Assembly (NCBI RefSeq): GCF_011058215.1
Contig: NZ_JAALFG010000003.1
Location: 248,001-312,000 of the forward strand
Direction of reading: 5' to 3'
From: Devosia aurantiaca
GTDB taxonomy: Bacteria > Pseudomonadota > Alphaproteobacteria > Rhizobiales > Devosiaceae
Length of the DNA: 64,000 nt
The position numbers and the translations under genes are program-made. The first letter of the stretch is position 1; each line of letters starts with the position of its first letter. The notes under the pieces were generated by a model, which had not been told where the DNA came from, did not search any database, and worked only from the letters and a program-made list of their open reading frames with translations. Shown here one piece after another: positions 20,036 through 28,960 of the stretch.

Positions 20036-20718
20036 TCGACCAGCTCCAGCGCGTTCTGCGTGACGCTGTAGCGGCTCAGCGTTTCAAGGAATGTCATGCC
20101 CAAAAGGCTCTGTTCGAGCGCGCCGGCATTGGCGACAAAGGCCGTGATATTGCGGCGTGATATGCCGCCGACCTCGATCGACTCGAGCCGGACGCGTGCC
20201 GCCATGCCCTGGCCATTGGCGGTCGAAACCGGCACCGAATAGCGCAGGTTGTCGGTATCGATGCCCGCTTCCTGGGCGTCGCGAACGGTCAGGACCACGG
20301 CGCTGGCGCCGGTATCGAATACCATGGGCGTCGTGTGCCCGTTGATCGTGGCATTGACCTCAAAATGTCCACCCATGCCGCGCCGGAAGGTTGCGGTGCC
20401 GCCTTCGGTATCCACGAGGGCAACGCCGGGCTGGATCTCGCCGGCGACGCGGCCGACAATGCCGGTGAGCTCGTCGCGATAGGCATAGCCGACCATGGCG
20501 ACGGCAAACAGTCCCGCCCACATGAAGAGACCGCCGACCAGTTCACGGAAGCGGTGGGTGCGGGTGAAGAGGCCGCCGGCGAAGATGATGAGGATGATGA
20601 CCAGCGGCAAAAGCTGCGCCGTTTGCATCTGTGACAGCCCTATCATGCTGCCGGCATCGGCGCTGATCATGAGGACGATGCCAGCTGCGACCAGAAGGGC
20701 GATGCCGATAAAGATCAT
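20032..20718 (-). CDS. Membrane-anchored retropepsin-like aspartic protease (TIGR02281 type)
   Basis: A 228-residue protein with about three hydrophobic N-terminal helices (residues 1-75) followed by a periplasm-facing aspartic protease domain. The single D-T-G site is in MVFDTGASAVVL near residue 138, so it would act as a dimer like other clan AA retropepsins. Such TIGR02281 proteins are common in alphaproteobacteria but their substrates are mostly unknown. AAGGGAG lies upstream of the ATG at 20718. It is divergently spaced from nothing obvious: cobS follows on the same strand 63 bp upstream of its start. Confidence 0.8.
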   Translation of the reverse strand: MIFIGIALLVAAGIVLMISADAGSMIGLSQMQTAQLLPLVIILIIFAGGLFTRTHRFRELVGGLFMWAGLFAVAMVGYAYRDELTGIVGRVAGEIQPGVALVDTEGGTATFRRGMGGHFEVNATINGHTTPMVFDTGASAVVLTVRDAQEAGIDTDNLRYSVPVSTANGQGMAARVRLESIEVGGISRRNITAFVANAGALEQSLLGMTFLETLSRYSVTQNALELVD

Positions 20719-20781
20719 GCTGGCGATTCTCCCTTGGTCTACCCTTCCGATAAAGGGACTAGCAGCGGCGATTTCAAGGCG

Positions 20782-21532
20782 TCAGACGAAGATCAATAGG
20801 ACGGTGAGCACGGCGACCTCGCCCAGAGCGCCGGCCGCGCCAACGAGGTCGCCGGTTTGCCCGCCTACGAGGCGTTGGCAGAGCAGGCTCCAGGACCATA
20901 TCACAAGCGTAAGCACCGGCAGAGCGGCCAGTACACCCATCGCCGGAACGCCGCTCAGAAACATCAAGACGACGGCTATTGCCGCGCCAATAACAAACTG
21001 TCGCCGAGGCAGGGCACCGGCCGTCGCGGCCGCGCCTTCGGGACGCGCAAGCGGCAGTGCGACCGCCAACCACAGCGATGCCGAACGGCCCGCAATATTG
21101 GCGGCCAGCCACAGCAGGCCGGCCAGCAGCGGATCTGTAAGAGCCACACTGCCAAGCGCCGTCACCCGGATCAGGAGCAAGAGGCAGAGCGCGGCAACGC
21201 CGTAGCTGCCATGACGGCTGTCTTTCAGGATTTCGAGGCGGCGAAGGCGTGTGTGGCCGCCAAAGAGTCCGTCGGCGGCATCCGCCAGCGCGTCCTCCGT
21301 CATGGCGCCGCCGACCACGACCATGCTCGCGACCGATAGGGCCGCGGCAAAAAAGAGCGGCAGGCCAAGCGCGACGCCGCCCACCAGGATGGCGATCGGA
21401 ATTACGCCCATGATCACGGCAGCGACCGGCAGCACCACGGCGATGCGCCCGAGCTCAGGGCGCTCATGCGGCGCGCGACCCGTCGGCAGGCGCGAAAAGA
21501 ACCCGCAATGCCATGAGGAGGTCGTCCCTCAA
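20782..21532 (-). CDS. cobS: Adenosylcobinamide-GDP ribazoletransferase CobS (cobalamin synthase), frameshifted
   Basis: A membrane enzyme that joins the nucleotide loop to adenosylcobinamide-GDP in the last step of vitamin B12 synthesis. The body of the protein shows TEDALADAADGLFGG and LEILKDSRHGSYGV, hallmark motifs, with several membrane helices after them. The N-terminus sits in another frame: LRDDLLMALR, then after removing one G of the run at 21502-21504, FFSRLPTGRAPHERPELGRIA, which joins VVLPVAAVIMG. The repaired length is about 249 residues, normal for CobS. This is the only break in the window that looks like an insertion. The start is uncertain: TTG at 21532 or ATG at 21514. It is divergent from cobT, its pathway partner. 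Confidence 0.88.
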
Positions 21533-21632
21533 CCGCAGGACATGGGCTTTGGCATTTGGCGTCAATTGCAATCGGCTCCGGAATGGGCAACAAGGCGGCG
21601 CCCCGACCCCTCCTAGCATGCTGGAGCCAGCC

Positions 21633-22652
21633 ATGCCCGCTCTCAACCCTGCCTTTGCCGATATTGTCGAGTTGCTGATCGCAGTGCCTGATGGCGACGA
21701 TAAGGCAGTGGAGGCCGTGCGCCAGCGCGATAGCCAACTGACCAAGCCGCCAGGCTCGCTGGGCAAGCTCGAAGAGCTGGTGGAGTTTCTGGCCCGCTGG
21801 CAGCATCGCGCCAAACCACGGCTCGGCAATCCGATGGTCACGATTTTTGCGGGCAATCATGGCGTGACCGACCAGGGCGTGTCGGCCTTTCCGCGCGAAG
21901 TTACCGCGCAGATGGTCGCCAACTTCACCAATGGCGGCGCCGCGATCTCGCAGATCTGCGCCCTGCACGAGATCAATCTGCGCGTCTTCGAACTGGCGCT
22001 GGAACTGCCGACCGGCGACATCACGCGCGAGTCGGCGCTCGACGACAACATGTGCGCGGCGACCATCGCCTATGGCATGGAAGCCGTGGCAGGCAAGCCG
22101 GACCTCATCTGCCTTGGCGAAATGGGCATCGGCAACACCACAATCGCCGCGGCAATCTATGCTGCGCTTTATGGGGGTACGGGTGCCGATTGGGTGGGCC
22201 GCGGCACGGGCGTCGACGATGCCGGCCTGGGGCGAAAGATCGACGCCGTCGATCGGGCCCTGGCGCTTCACCGCGAGGGCATCGAGCATCCGCTCGATAT
22301 ACTTGCCCGCCTCGGCGGCCGCGAGGTTGCCGCGATGCTCGGCGCCATCGTTGCCGCGCGGCACCAGAAGGTGCCGGTGATCATCGATGGCTATGTTGCG
22401 ACCGCTGCGGCCGCGATCGCGCATGCCGTTAACCCGGCAGCGATCAACCACTGCCTTTTTGCCCATGTCTCTGCCGAGGGCCGCCATGCCCTGGTGCTGG
22501 AGAAGATGGGCCAGACCGGTCTCTTGGACCTCGGCATGCGGCTGGGCGAAGGGAGCGGGGCGGCGCTGGCCGCGGTCATGGCCAAGACCGCGCTGCACCT
22601 GCACGAGAACATGGCGACGTTTGAAAGCGCTGGTGTGAGTGGGAACGCCTAA
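21633..22652 (+). CDS. cobT: Nicotinate-nucleotide--dimethylbenzimidazole phosphoribosyltransferase CobT
   Basis: Makes alpha-ribazole phosphate, the lower ligand precursor that CobS attaches to cobinamide. The 339-residue protein shows DSQLTKPPGSLGKLE, the loop that covers the active site, then FAGNHGVTDQGVSAFP, the GEMGIGNTT motif, and the catalytic glutamate region GMRLGEGSGAALA. The ATG at 21633 is chosen because GGAG lies 8 nt upstream; another ATG at 21618 has no ribosome-binding site. It is divergent from cobS with about 100 bp between, too little for a cobalamin riboswitch, and I see none. A palindromic repeat starts 2 bp after its stop. Confidence 0.95.
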   Translation: MPALNPAFADIVELLIAVPDGDDKAVEAVRQRDSQLTKPPGSLGKLEELVEFLARWQHRAKPRLGNPMVTIFAGNHGVTDQGVSAFPREVTAQMVANFTNGGAAISQICALHEINLRVFELALELPTGDITRESALDDNMCAATIAYGMEAVAGKPDLICLGEMGIGNTTIAAAIYAALYGGTGADWVGRGTGVDDAGLGRKIDAVDRALALHREGIEHPLDILARLGGREVAAMLGAIVAARHQKVPVIIDGYVATAAAAIAHAVNPAAINHCLFAHVSAEGRHALVLEKMGQTGLLDLGMRLGEGSGAALAAVMAKTALHLHENMATFESAGVSGNA

Positions 22653-22654
22653 AA

Positions 22655-22782
22655 AGGCCCCCTCACCGGCCCAAGAGGGCCGACCTCTCCCCCAAGGGAG
22701 AGGTGTCGCTCCGCGACCGCCGCTTGCCCCCACCTCTCCCTCTGGGGGAGAGGTCGCCGCGACGCGGCGGGTGAGGGGGCCT
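22655..22782. repeat. Palindromic element with 13-bp terminal inverted repeats
   Basis: The element is bounded by AGGCCCCCTCACC (22655-22667) and its exact inverse GGTGAGGGGGCCT (22770-22782). Inside are two hairpins of the CCTCTCCC...GGGAGAGG kind. The same parts occur in unit 2 at 9544-9661 but there with the hairpins outside. Its last two bases form part of the stop codon of the convergent DUF6683-like gene. Confidence 0.85.
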
Positions 22783-23395
22783 ACTTAGTTACAGCCTTCG
22801 GCTGGAACCCTTCCGGTCCGGGTGCAAGGCTGAGCAAATCCACCTTCATCTGCTGCCGGAACCGCAGTACCGAAGCGGCTGCGAGTTTCTTGAGCGTTGC
22901 CACGTCCTTGCGCTCGACCGCATCGTTGAGCGCCGCGTGCAGGACCAGAAAGTCGAGAATATAGCCCTCGGCCAGTTGCTGCCGCTGCTGGTCCGTCGTG
23001 GTGCGGAAACCGCTGTCGCCGGCAAAGGCCAGTTCGAGCTGTCGCTTGATCGGGGCGTTGTCGATCTTGGTGCCGTAGGCGCCATTGGCGGTGATCCAGT
23101 TGAGCACCCAGAAGGATGTCAGCGCATCGGCGACATTGCCCGTCCTCAAGCCGTCGGCGGCGACCAGTTCCTGCCAGATTTCGGCTGGCGTGCGTTCGGC
23201 GAAGGCCGCGGTCAGCATCTCGCGAGTCTTAACGCCTGCGGACCAGCGAATGTTGGTCAGATATTCGCGTTGCAGGCGCGCCGATATTGTCGGCGACGCA
23301 CGATAGCTGGTGTCGAAGGCCGGAGCCTCCTGTGCGAGGGGCGCGGCAACGGCGAGCATAAGGGAGAGCAAAGCGGGCGCGGCAAAACGGATCAT
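22781..23395 (-). CDS. Secreted DUF6683-like protein of unknown function
   Basis: A 204-residue protein with a clear signal peptide (MIRFAAPALLSLMLAVAAPLAQ). The mature part is helical and shows GLRTGNVADALTSFWVLNW followed by a long helical region, which resembles the DUF6683 family. That family assignment is from memory of the motif, so it is moderate. No catalytic motif is visible. The ATG at 23395 is preferred over 23443 because it starts the signal peptide and has GGAGG 4 nt upstream. The stop codon TAG (22781-22783) is partly made by the adjoining palindromic repeat. Confidence 0.7.
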   Translation of the reverse strand: MIRFAAPALLSLMLAVAAPLAQEAPAFDTSYRASPTISARLQREYLTNIRWSAGVKTREMLTAAFAERTPAEIWQELVAADGLRTGNVADALTSFWVLNWITANGAYGTKIDNAPIKRQLELAFAGDSGFRTTTDQQRQQLAEGYILDFLVLHAALNDAVERKDVATLKKLAAASVLRFRQQMKVDLLSLAPGPEGFQPKAVTK

Positions 23396-23447
23396 GAGGC
23401 CTCCATCGACCTCGATAGAGGCGCAAACTTGACCGAACCGCAAGGTG

Positions 23448-24983
23448 CTAGCCAGCAGCCGAATAGATTTCGAGCCGATTGCGCTTCTCGATCACCGGGG
23501 CAAGAGCGTCCATGACGCGCGCGCGCGGGAAGGTCGCGATCACTTCGGTGCCGAAGCGGAGCTTGGAGAACAGATCGAAGCGGCCCTGATGAAGGTCCAT
23601 AATCTTTTGCACGATCGGCAGACCGAGGCCCGCGCCCTGTTCGGCGGTTTTTTGCGCCAGCGAGCCCTGGCCGAAGGACGAGAGCACGGTCTCGATCTCG
23701 TTTTCGGGAATGCCGGGACCATTGTCCTTGACCGAAATTAGCTGTCCGCCGTCGCCGCTGCGCTGCACCACAAGGACGATGCGGCCCTGTTGCGGCGTGA
23801 ACTTGATGGCGTTGGAGAGGAGGTTCAGCACCACCTGGCGGATGGCACGCTCGTCGCCCCAGAGTTTTGGCAGATTGTCGCCGACGCTGAACACCAGCTC
23901 GATGCCCTTGGATTTGGCGCGCAGCTCCATCATGCGCTTGCAGTCCGCGGCGATATCGACGAGCGACACGGCCTCCTCATTGAGCTCATACTTGCCCGCT
24001 TCAATGCGGCTGAGATCGAGCAGCTCGTTGATGAGGTTGAGAAGATGCTGGCCGCTCGAATGGATGTCGCCGGCATATTCCTTGTATTGCGGCACATTGT
24101 GGGAGCCCAGGAGCTCGGACTTCAGCACTTCGGAAAAGCCGATAATGGCGTTGAGCGGCGTGCGCAGCTCATGGCTCATCGTGGCAAGGAACTGCGACTT
24201 GGCGATATTGGCCTGCTCGGCATGGCGGCGGGCTTCGTCCGACATGTTGCGCGCTTCTTCGAGCTCGGAAATCAGCGTGTCCTTTTCGGACTGGTGCGAA
24301 ATGGTTTCGAGCTCGGACGTGTGCAGTTGGCGGGCGAGGAAAACGAAGAAGACCTCGCCGCAAATGGTGACGGCGGCGAGCGTGTAGTTGAGCGTCCCAC
24401 CCTGGGTGAGGAGCGCGATGGAAACCGTTAGCGTCACCGGCAGGGTGCTCATGATCGTCGCAGGCGGCAGGGTGTGCGTGGCGACGGCGTTGCTGGCGAC
24501 GCCGACCAGCGCCATGGCGAACATCACCGGCGTCAGGTCTGGAGAATGGGCAAAGAAGGTGAAGAGCGCGAGCAAAGACAGCGCGATGCCGCTGACCGAT
24601 TCTGCCGCGACGAAATTGGTGGTCCAGCGCGCCGCGTTGAACTTGGCCGGGTCGCTGCGCTTGAAGCGCTGCGCCGCGAGCACGACGATCAGGAGGCAGG
24701 AAATGACGAGGCCGGCCCACAGCGCCGCAATGATGATCGGGACCCAAAAACTCGCGACGATCGCCAGGATGCCGACAATGGCGGCCATCGGCAGCGCAGC
24801 ATTGATGCGCGAGGCGGCATAATCGTTGATGAGTTCGAAATCGAAATCGGCGCGCGTGCCCGAACTCGATGTCAGACGCTGGCGTGCTTCAAGCACGGTC
24901 TTCTGTGCGGTGCGCTTGCCGTCGCCGGCAACGCGTGCACGGACCTCGGCATCGGTGGCCGGCAGGGACGCCATGGGACTCAT
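23448..24983 (-). CDS. Membrane sensor histidine kinase, PleC/DivJ-like
   Basis: A 511-residue kinase. The N-terminal half has about six hydrophobic helices (residues 45-225) with no large periplasmic loop, then a coiled-coil stretch (SELEEARNMSDEARRHAEQA). The phosphoacceptor is FLATMSHELRTPLNAIIGFS near residue 270, and the HATPase domain has VLNLLSNAIKFT, SVKDNGPGIP and GAGLGLPIVQKIM. The region after the histidine (SGQHLLNLINELLDLSRIEAGK) matches kinases of the DivJ/PleC cell-cycle group. Which of them it equals cannot be decided here. The start at 24983 (MSPMASLPATD) is tentative; ATG at 24974 is the alternative. It is divergent from an Lrp regulator. Confidence 0.85.
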   Translation of the reverse strand: MSPMASLPATDAEVRARVAGDGKRTAQKTVLEARQRLTSSSGTRADFDFELINDYAASRINAALPMAAIVGILAIVASFWVPIIIAALWAGLVISCLLIVVLAAQRFKRSDPAKFNAARWTTNFVAAESVSGIALSLLALFTFFAHSPDLTPVMFAMALVGVASNAVATHTLPPATIMSTLPVTLTVSIALLTQGGTLNYTLAAVTICGEVFFVFLARQLHTSELETISHQSEKDTLISELEEARNMSDEARRHAEQANIAKSQFLATMSHELRTPLNAIIGFSEVLKSELLGSHNVPQYKEYAGDIHSSGQHLLNLINELLDLSRIEAGKYELNEEAVSLVDIAADCKRMMELRAKSKGIELVFSVGDNLPKLWGDERAIRQVVLNLLSNAIKFTPQQGRIVLVVQRSGDGGQLISVKDNGPGIPENEIETVLSSFGQGSLAQKTAEQGAGLGLPIVQKIMDLHQGRFDLFSKLRFGTEVIATFPRARVMDALAPVIEKRNRLEIYSAAG

Positions 24984-25207
24984 ACTCGTTACTAAAACAG
25001 TGCGAAAAGAACGCATTCGCGACGCTATGCGGAGGACCTTAGGGGAGCGTGGTTAACACCCGGTTTCGCCTCGACGGCCAATTGTGGAGAACGCGGTTGC
25101 GAAATGGTCGCGCAATTTTATTGCGCTGGATGGGCCGATATGGCACTGATCACAGCGCTGACGCGGGGTTCAAACGGTCAGAACGCAATCTGATTTCAGG
25201 GGAGAAG

Positions 25208-25693
25208 GTGGCGCTGGACAAGATCGATCGGAAAATTTTGTCGCTGCTGCAAAAGGATGCGACCATGCCGGTGGCCGAAATCGGCCGCAAGGTGGGGCTT
25301 TCCACCACCCCCTGCTGGCGCCGTATCCAGAAGATGGAAGAAGACGGCGTCATCCAGCGCCGTGTCGCCGTGCTCGATCCCAGCAAGGTCAATGTCGGGG
25401 TGACGGTGTTCGTCTCGGTCAAGACCAACGAGCACAACGAAGCCTGGATGCGCAAGTTTTCCGGGGTGATCGACGAGTTCCCCGAAGTCGTCGAATTCTA
25501 CCGCATGAGCGGAGATGTCGATTACCTGATGCGCGTGGTCGTGCCCGACATCCACGCCTATGACACGTTCTACAAGCGGCTGATCAGCAAGATCAATCTC
25601 ACCGACGTGAGCTCAGCCTTCGCCATGGGGCAGATCAAGTACACGACAGCGCTGCCGCTCGACTTTGCCATCGTCGTCGACGACGACAAATAG
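25208..25693 (+). CDS. Lrp/AsnC family transcriptional regulator
   Basis: A 161-residue DNA-binding regulator. The N-terminal winged helix-turn-helix is LDKIDRKILSLLQKDATMPV and IGRKVGLSTTPCWRRIQKME, followed by the ligand-binding RAM domain (about 65-150) with the typical MSGDVDYLMRVVVPD. Family members sense amino acids and usually control amino-acid transport or catabolism. The GTG at 25208 is chosen because GGGGAG lies just upstream and the product then begins MALDKIDRKIL, the usual Lrp start. The frame is open further upstream without similarity. Its target is not evident from neighbours, as moaA is convergent and a kinase is divergent. Confidence 0.92.
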   Translation: MALDKIDRKILSLLQKDATMPVAEIGRKVGLSTTPCWRRIQKMEEDGVIQRRVAVLDPSKVNVGVTVFVSVKTNEHNEAWMRKFSGVIDEFPEVVEFYRMSGDVDYLMRVVVPDIHAYDTFYKRLISKINLTDVSSAFAMGQIKYTTALPLDFAIVVDDDK

Positions 25694-25696
25694 GCT

Positions 25697-26697
25697 CTAG
25701 CCGCCGGTGACGCTCATGTGCCGGGCGACGGCGGGCTCGGTGCGGGTGCGGTCGAGCACGAAATCGTGGCCCTTGGGCTTGATGATCATGGCGTGGTCGA
25801 GGGCGACGTCGAGGCCTTCGAGACCACCGTCGCGGAGGGCATCGCGCAGGTTCATCTGATCGTCCTGCCCAAGGCAGAGAAAGAGCTGGCCGGTGGCGGT
25901 GAGGCGCACGCGGTTGCAGCTTTCGCAGAAATTGTGGCTCATCGGCGTGATGAAGCCCAGCGTGCCGCCGGTCTCGACGACATGGACATAGCGGGCAGGG
26001 CCGCCGGTGTGCGCTTGTCGAGCTTGGTGAGCGTATAGCGGCGCGACAGCCGGTCGTGCAGCTCGCGCAGGGGCACGTAGGTGTCGACGCGGTCGAGCCC
26101 GACTTCGCCGAGCGGCATGCCCTCGATCAGCGTCAGGCCCAGTCCGCGGCCATGCGCCCAAGCCATCATCGGCTCGATCTCGTCGTCGTTGATGCCGCGC
26201 ATGGCGACCATGTTGATCTTGATCTTGAGGCCCGCGGCTTGCGCGGCGTCGACCCCAGCGATGACCTGGTCGAGCCGGCCGCGACGGGTAATCTCGGCAA
26301 AGCGCTGCGGGTCGAGCGTATCGATCGAGACATTAAGCCGACGCACGCCGGCTGCGAACAGGCCCTCTGCATGCTTGGCGAGCTGGCTGCCATTGGTGGT
26401 GAGGGTCAGCTCTTCGAGTCCATGGCCGATGCGGCTGCCAAGGCTGCGCACGAGATCCATGATGTCGCGGCGCACGAGGGGCTCGCCGCCGGTAAGGCGG
26501 ATCTTGGTCGTGCCGCGCGCGATAAAGGCGCCCGCGATGGCCTCGACTTCCTCAAAGCTCAGCACTTCCTTTTTGGGCAAAAAGGTCATGTCTTCGGCCA
26601 TGCAGTAGACGCAGCGGAAGTCGCAGCGGTCCGTTACCGATATCCGCAGATAGGAAATCTGGCGGCCGAAGCTGTCGATGAGGGGACGGGCAGTCAT
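25697..26697 (-). CDS. moaA: GTP 3',8-cyclase MoaA (molybdenum cofactor synthesis), frameshifted
   Basis: A radical SAM enzyme that turns GTP into the first intermediate of molybdopterin. The N-terminal cluster is CDFRCVYC and the second iron-sulfur site is [20 protein letters not shown], both complete. [11 protein letters not shown] is the SAM-binding GGEP motif. The frame breaks near 26010-26017: KLDKR joins [12 protein letters not shown] if one base is added or two removed. The minus-strand repeat CGCACACC suggests a slip on the AC pair. Repaired length is 332-333 residues, and the gene ends in the standard C-terminal glycines (TGG). No other mo-cofactor genes are nearby. It converges with the Lrp gene with 3 bp between stops. 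Confidence 0.93.
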
Positions 26698-26730
26698 GAC
26701 GCTTATGCTAGCGCAAGTTGGCCCCTGCGA

Positions 26731-26761
26731 AAACGAAAAAGGCCGCCCAGGTGGCGGCCTT
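26731..26761 (-). terminator. Rho-independent terminator after the L,D-transpeptidase gene
   Basis: AAGGCCGCC-acctgg-GCGGCCTT-type stem on the minus strand, followed by a run of T (A run at 26735-26740 on the plus strand). It lies 24 bp past the L,D-transpeptidase stop and just upstream of moaA. Confidence 0.85.
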
Positions 26762-26784
26762 ATCGCAAAGCTTGGTGTCAGACC

Positions 26785-27377
26785 TTAGTGGTTGACGATG
26801 ATCTTGGCGCCGACGGCGACGCGTTCGTAAAGATCGGTGATGTCTTCATTTGTGAGGCGGATGCAGCCAGAGGAGACGGCCTGGCCGATCGACCACGGCT
26901 CTGACGTGCCATGCACGCGATATAGGGTCGAGCCGATATAGAGGGCGCGGGCGCCCAGCGGGTTGTCCGGGCCGCCGGGCATATAGGCGGGAAGATCGGG
27001 AACGCCTTGCGCATGGCGGCGGGCGGGGTCCAGCCGGGCCACTCGGCCTTGCGGGTGATGCGGTTGGTGCCGGACCAGGTGAAGCCTTCGCGGCCCACGC
27101 CGATGCCGTATTTGAGAGCCTTGCCATCTTCAAGCACGAGGTAAAGGCGGCGTTCACTGGTCTCGATCACGATTGTGCCCGGCTTCTGGGTGGTTTCGTA
27201 ATCGACGATCGACTTCTTGATCGGGCTGCCGGAGCGGCCCGGGGTCGCCGAAGCCTCCACATTCTCGAACTGGTTGGTCGACGGGTTATACCACTGCGCC
27301 GCCGCGGCAGGCGCCATTGCGCTCACCGACAACACGGCAGACATGCCGATCGCCAGAGCAAATTTGAGAATGTTCAT
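26785..27377 (-). CDS. L,D-transpeptidase (YkuD domain), secreted, frameshifted
   Basis: Crosslinks peptidoglycan stem peptides (3-3 links) or attaches proteins to them in the periplasm. After repair it has about 197 residues: signal peptide MNILKFALAIGMSAVLSVSA with an AAA-type cleavage site, then the YkuD domain from about residue 60. The catalytic motif HGTSEPWSIGQAVSSGCIRL holds the histidine, serine-glycine and active cysteine. The frame breaks near 27000-27004: one added base gives AMRKxVPDLPAYMPGGPDNP, the standard family sequence. The ATG is at 27377. A terminator follows the gene. Members of this type are abundant in Hyphomicrobiales, where 3-3 crosslinks are prominent. Confidence 0.9.
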
Positions 27378-27618
27378 TCTACTTGGCCTCAGGGGAAACG
27401 CGCAGGCTCGATTCGATACCGCGACAATTAGCGCTACTTACTTCGAGTGGTGAAAACGCGGAAGATCAAACGCCTCGTTTCCGCCACAAGTGCCTCATCA
27501 TCGCCTTATTGTGTTGCTGCGCGGTTACAGTGGATGTTTACCAAGTTCTAAACTGCGCGATGCTGTGCTTGACAGGATGATCGGCAAGACAGCATGCGCG
27601 GTGCTTTCGGGAGGGAAG

Positions 27619-28316
27619 ATGAGCGAAGCATTGAAGCGCGAAGCGGCCGCCATGGCGTTGACGCAGGTGCAGTCCGGCATGCGACTTGGTCTGGGGACTG
27701 GATCGACGGCGCGCCACTTCGTCGATCTTTTGGGTGAAAAGGTTGCCGGAGGGCTCGACGTCATCTGCGTACCCACGTCCGAAGTCACCGCCGCACAGGC
27801 GAAGGGCCTCCACATTCCGCTTTCGGATCTCGAAACACTGGACCGGCTCGACCTGACGGTAGACGGCGCGGATGAATTGGATGGGGCGCTCAATCTGATC
27901 AAGGGCGGGGAGGGGCACTGCTGCGCGAAAAGATCGTCGCTGCTGCATCCGATGCCATGATCGTTATTGCCGACGGCTCCAAGCTCGTCGAAACGCTCGG
28001 TCAGTATCCGCTGCCGATCGAGGTCAACCGTTTCGGCCTCGGCGCCACGCGGCACCTGGTCGAGGAAACCATGCGCCGTCACGGCGGCACTGGTGACTTG
28101 AAACTGCGCGGCCGGGGAGCCGGGACGCCCTACGAGACCGATGGTGGGCACCTGATCCTCGACGCATTTTTTGGCCGCATTTCCGATCCAGAAGCGCTCT
28201 CCATTGACCTTCTGAACATTCCGGGAGTTGTCCAGCACGGGCTCTTCCTGCATATGTGCAGCAAGGCTTACGTGGCGACGCCCAATGGCGTCGAAACGCT
28301 GCAACGAGATTTCTGA
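27619..28316 (+). CDS. rpiA: Ribose-5-phosphate isomerase A, frameshifted
   Basis: Interconverts ribose-5-phosphate and ribulose-5-phosphate in the pentose phosphate pathway. [20 protein letters not shown] binds the phosphate, TVDGADELD holds the catalytic aspartates, and LIKGG[11 protein letters not shown] is the next conserved stretch. The frame breaks within GGGCGGGGAGGGGC (about 27903-27916): one added base restores [20 protein letters not shown]. The repaired length is 232 residues, standard for RpiA. The ATG at 27619 has GGAGGGAAG directly upstream. A DUF2059 gene follows 18 bp later, as is often seen in this order. A TTGACA box occurs at 27569 but without a good -10 partner. Confidence 0.93.
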
Positions 28317-28334
28317 TCGGGGACACAAGAGAAG

Positions 28335-28856
28335 ATGGCATTGAACGGGACGGGGATGCGCGGTGCCAAGGCGCTGCTGTGTGCGGTAATGGCTGCGGGC
28401 GTGTTTACCTTTGCCGCGCCGGCCTTTGCACAGGAAGTGGCGCCCGAACAGCTGGCGCTGGCCCGCAAATATGTCGACCTTACCGACAATGGAGCGATCT
28501 TCGAAACCACGGTGGTCGAAACCGGCATCGCCACCATGCAGCAGATCACCCAGCAGAACCCCGAACTCGGCGTCCAGACCGAGGAAGTGATCGGCGAGGT
28601 CATCAAGGAATATAATGGCCGCAAGGGCGAGTTGCTCGACCAGTTCGCGCGCCTTTATGCCATGCGCTTCACCATGGAAGAGCTGACCGCCATCGTCGCC
28701 TTCTATGAATCGCCGACCGGCCAGAAGCTTGCCAGCGCCAATAGCGAGCTCAACCAGGATCTGAGCCGCGTGCTGCAGGTCTATACCAACAACCTGCGCA
28801 CCGAATTCTTCGCCAAGGTCCGCGGCGGCCTTCGCGCCAGGGGCGTCGAGCTCTGA
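28335..28856 (+). CDS. Secreted DUF2059 protein
   Basis: A 173-residue protein with an N-terminal signal peptide (hydrophobic core ALLCAVMAAGVFTFAAPAFA) and a helical DUF2059 domain. ARLYAMRFTMEELTAIVAF and FYESPTGQKL are the characteristic stretches of that family. Its function is unknown. It follows rpiA by 18 bp, with AAGAGAAG before the ATG, and is likely cotranscribed with it. A strong terminator lies 20 bp past the stop and closes the unit. Confidence 0.85.
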   Translation: MALNGTGMRGAKALLCAVMAAGVFTFAAPAFAQEVAPEQLALARKYVDLTDNGAIFETTVVETGIATMQQITQQNPELGVQTEEVIGEVIKEYNGRKGELLDQFARLYAMRFTMEELTAIVAFYESPTGQKLASANSELNQDLSRVLQVYTNNLRTEFFAKVRGGLRARGVEL

Positions 28857-28876
28857 GCGAGCGATAAACGAGCATC

Positions 28877-28904
28877 GACCCCGCCCGAGAGCGGGGTCTT
28901 TTTT
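28877..28904 (+). terminator. Rho-independent terminator of the rpiA-DUF2059 unit
   Basis: Perfect 8-bp stem GACCCCGC / GCGGGGTC (28877-28884 and 28891-28898) with a 6-nt loop, followed by six T. Confidence 0.93.
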
Positions 28905-28960
28905 GTGCGGGCACTGACATTACATTCATCGGCAGTTGACGATGAACGGGGGCGATACGG

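Noticed and set aside
21533-21632. Cobalamin riboswitch between cobS and cobT
   Set aside because: About 100 bp between the divergent genes, with no B12-box-like sequence visible.
21414-22733. Long minus-strand ORF of 439 codons over cobT
   Set aside because: It is antisense to a strongly supported cobT, shows no family motif, and arises from GC-rich codon use. Only its distal end overlaps the region of real cobS.
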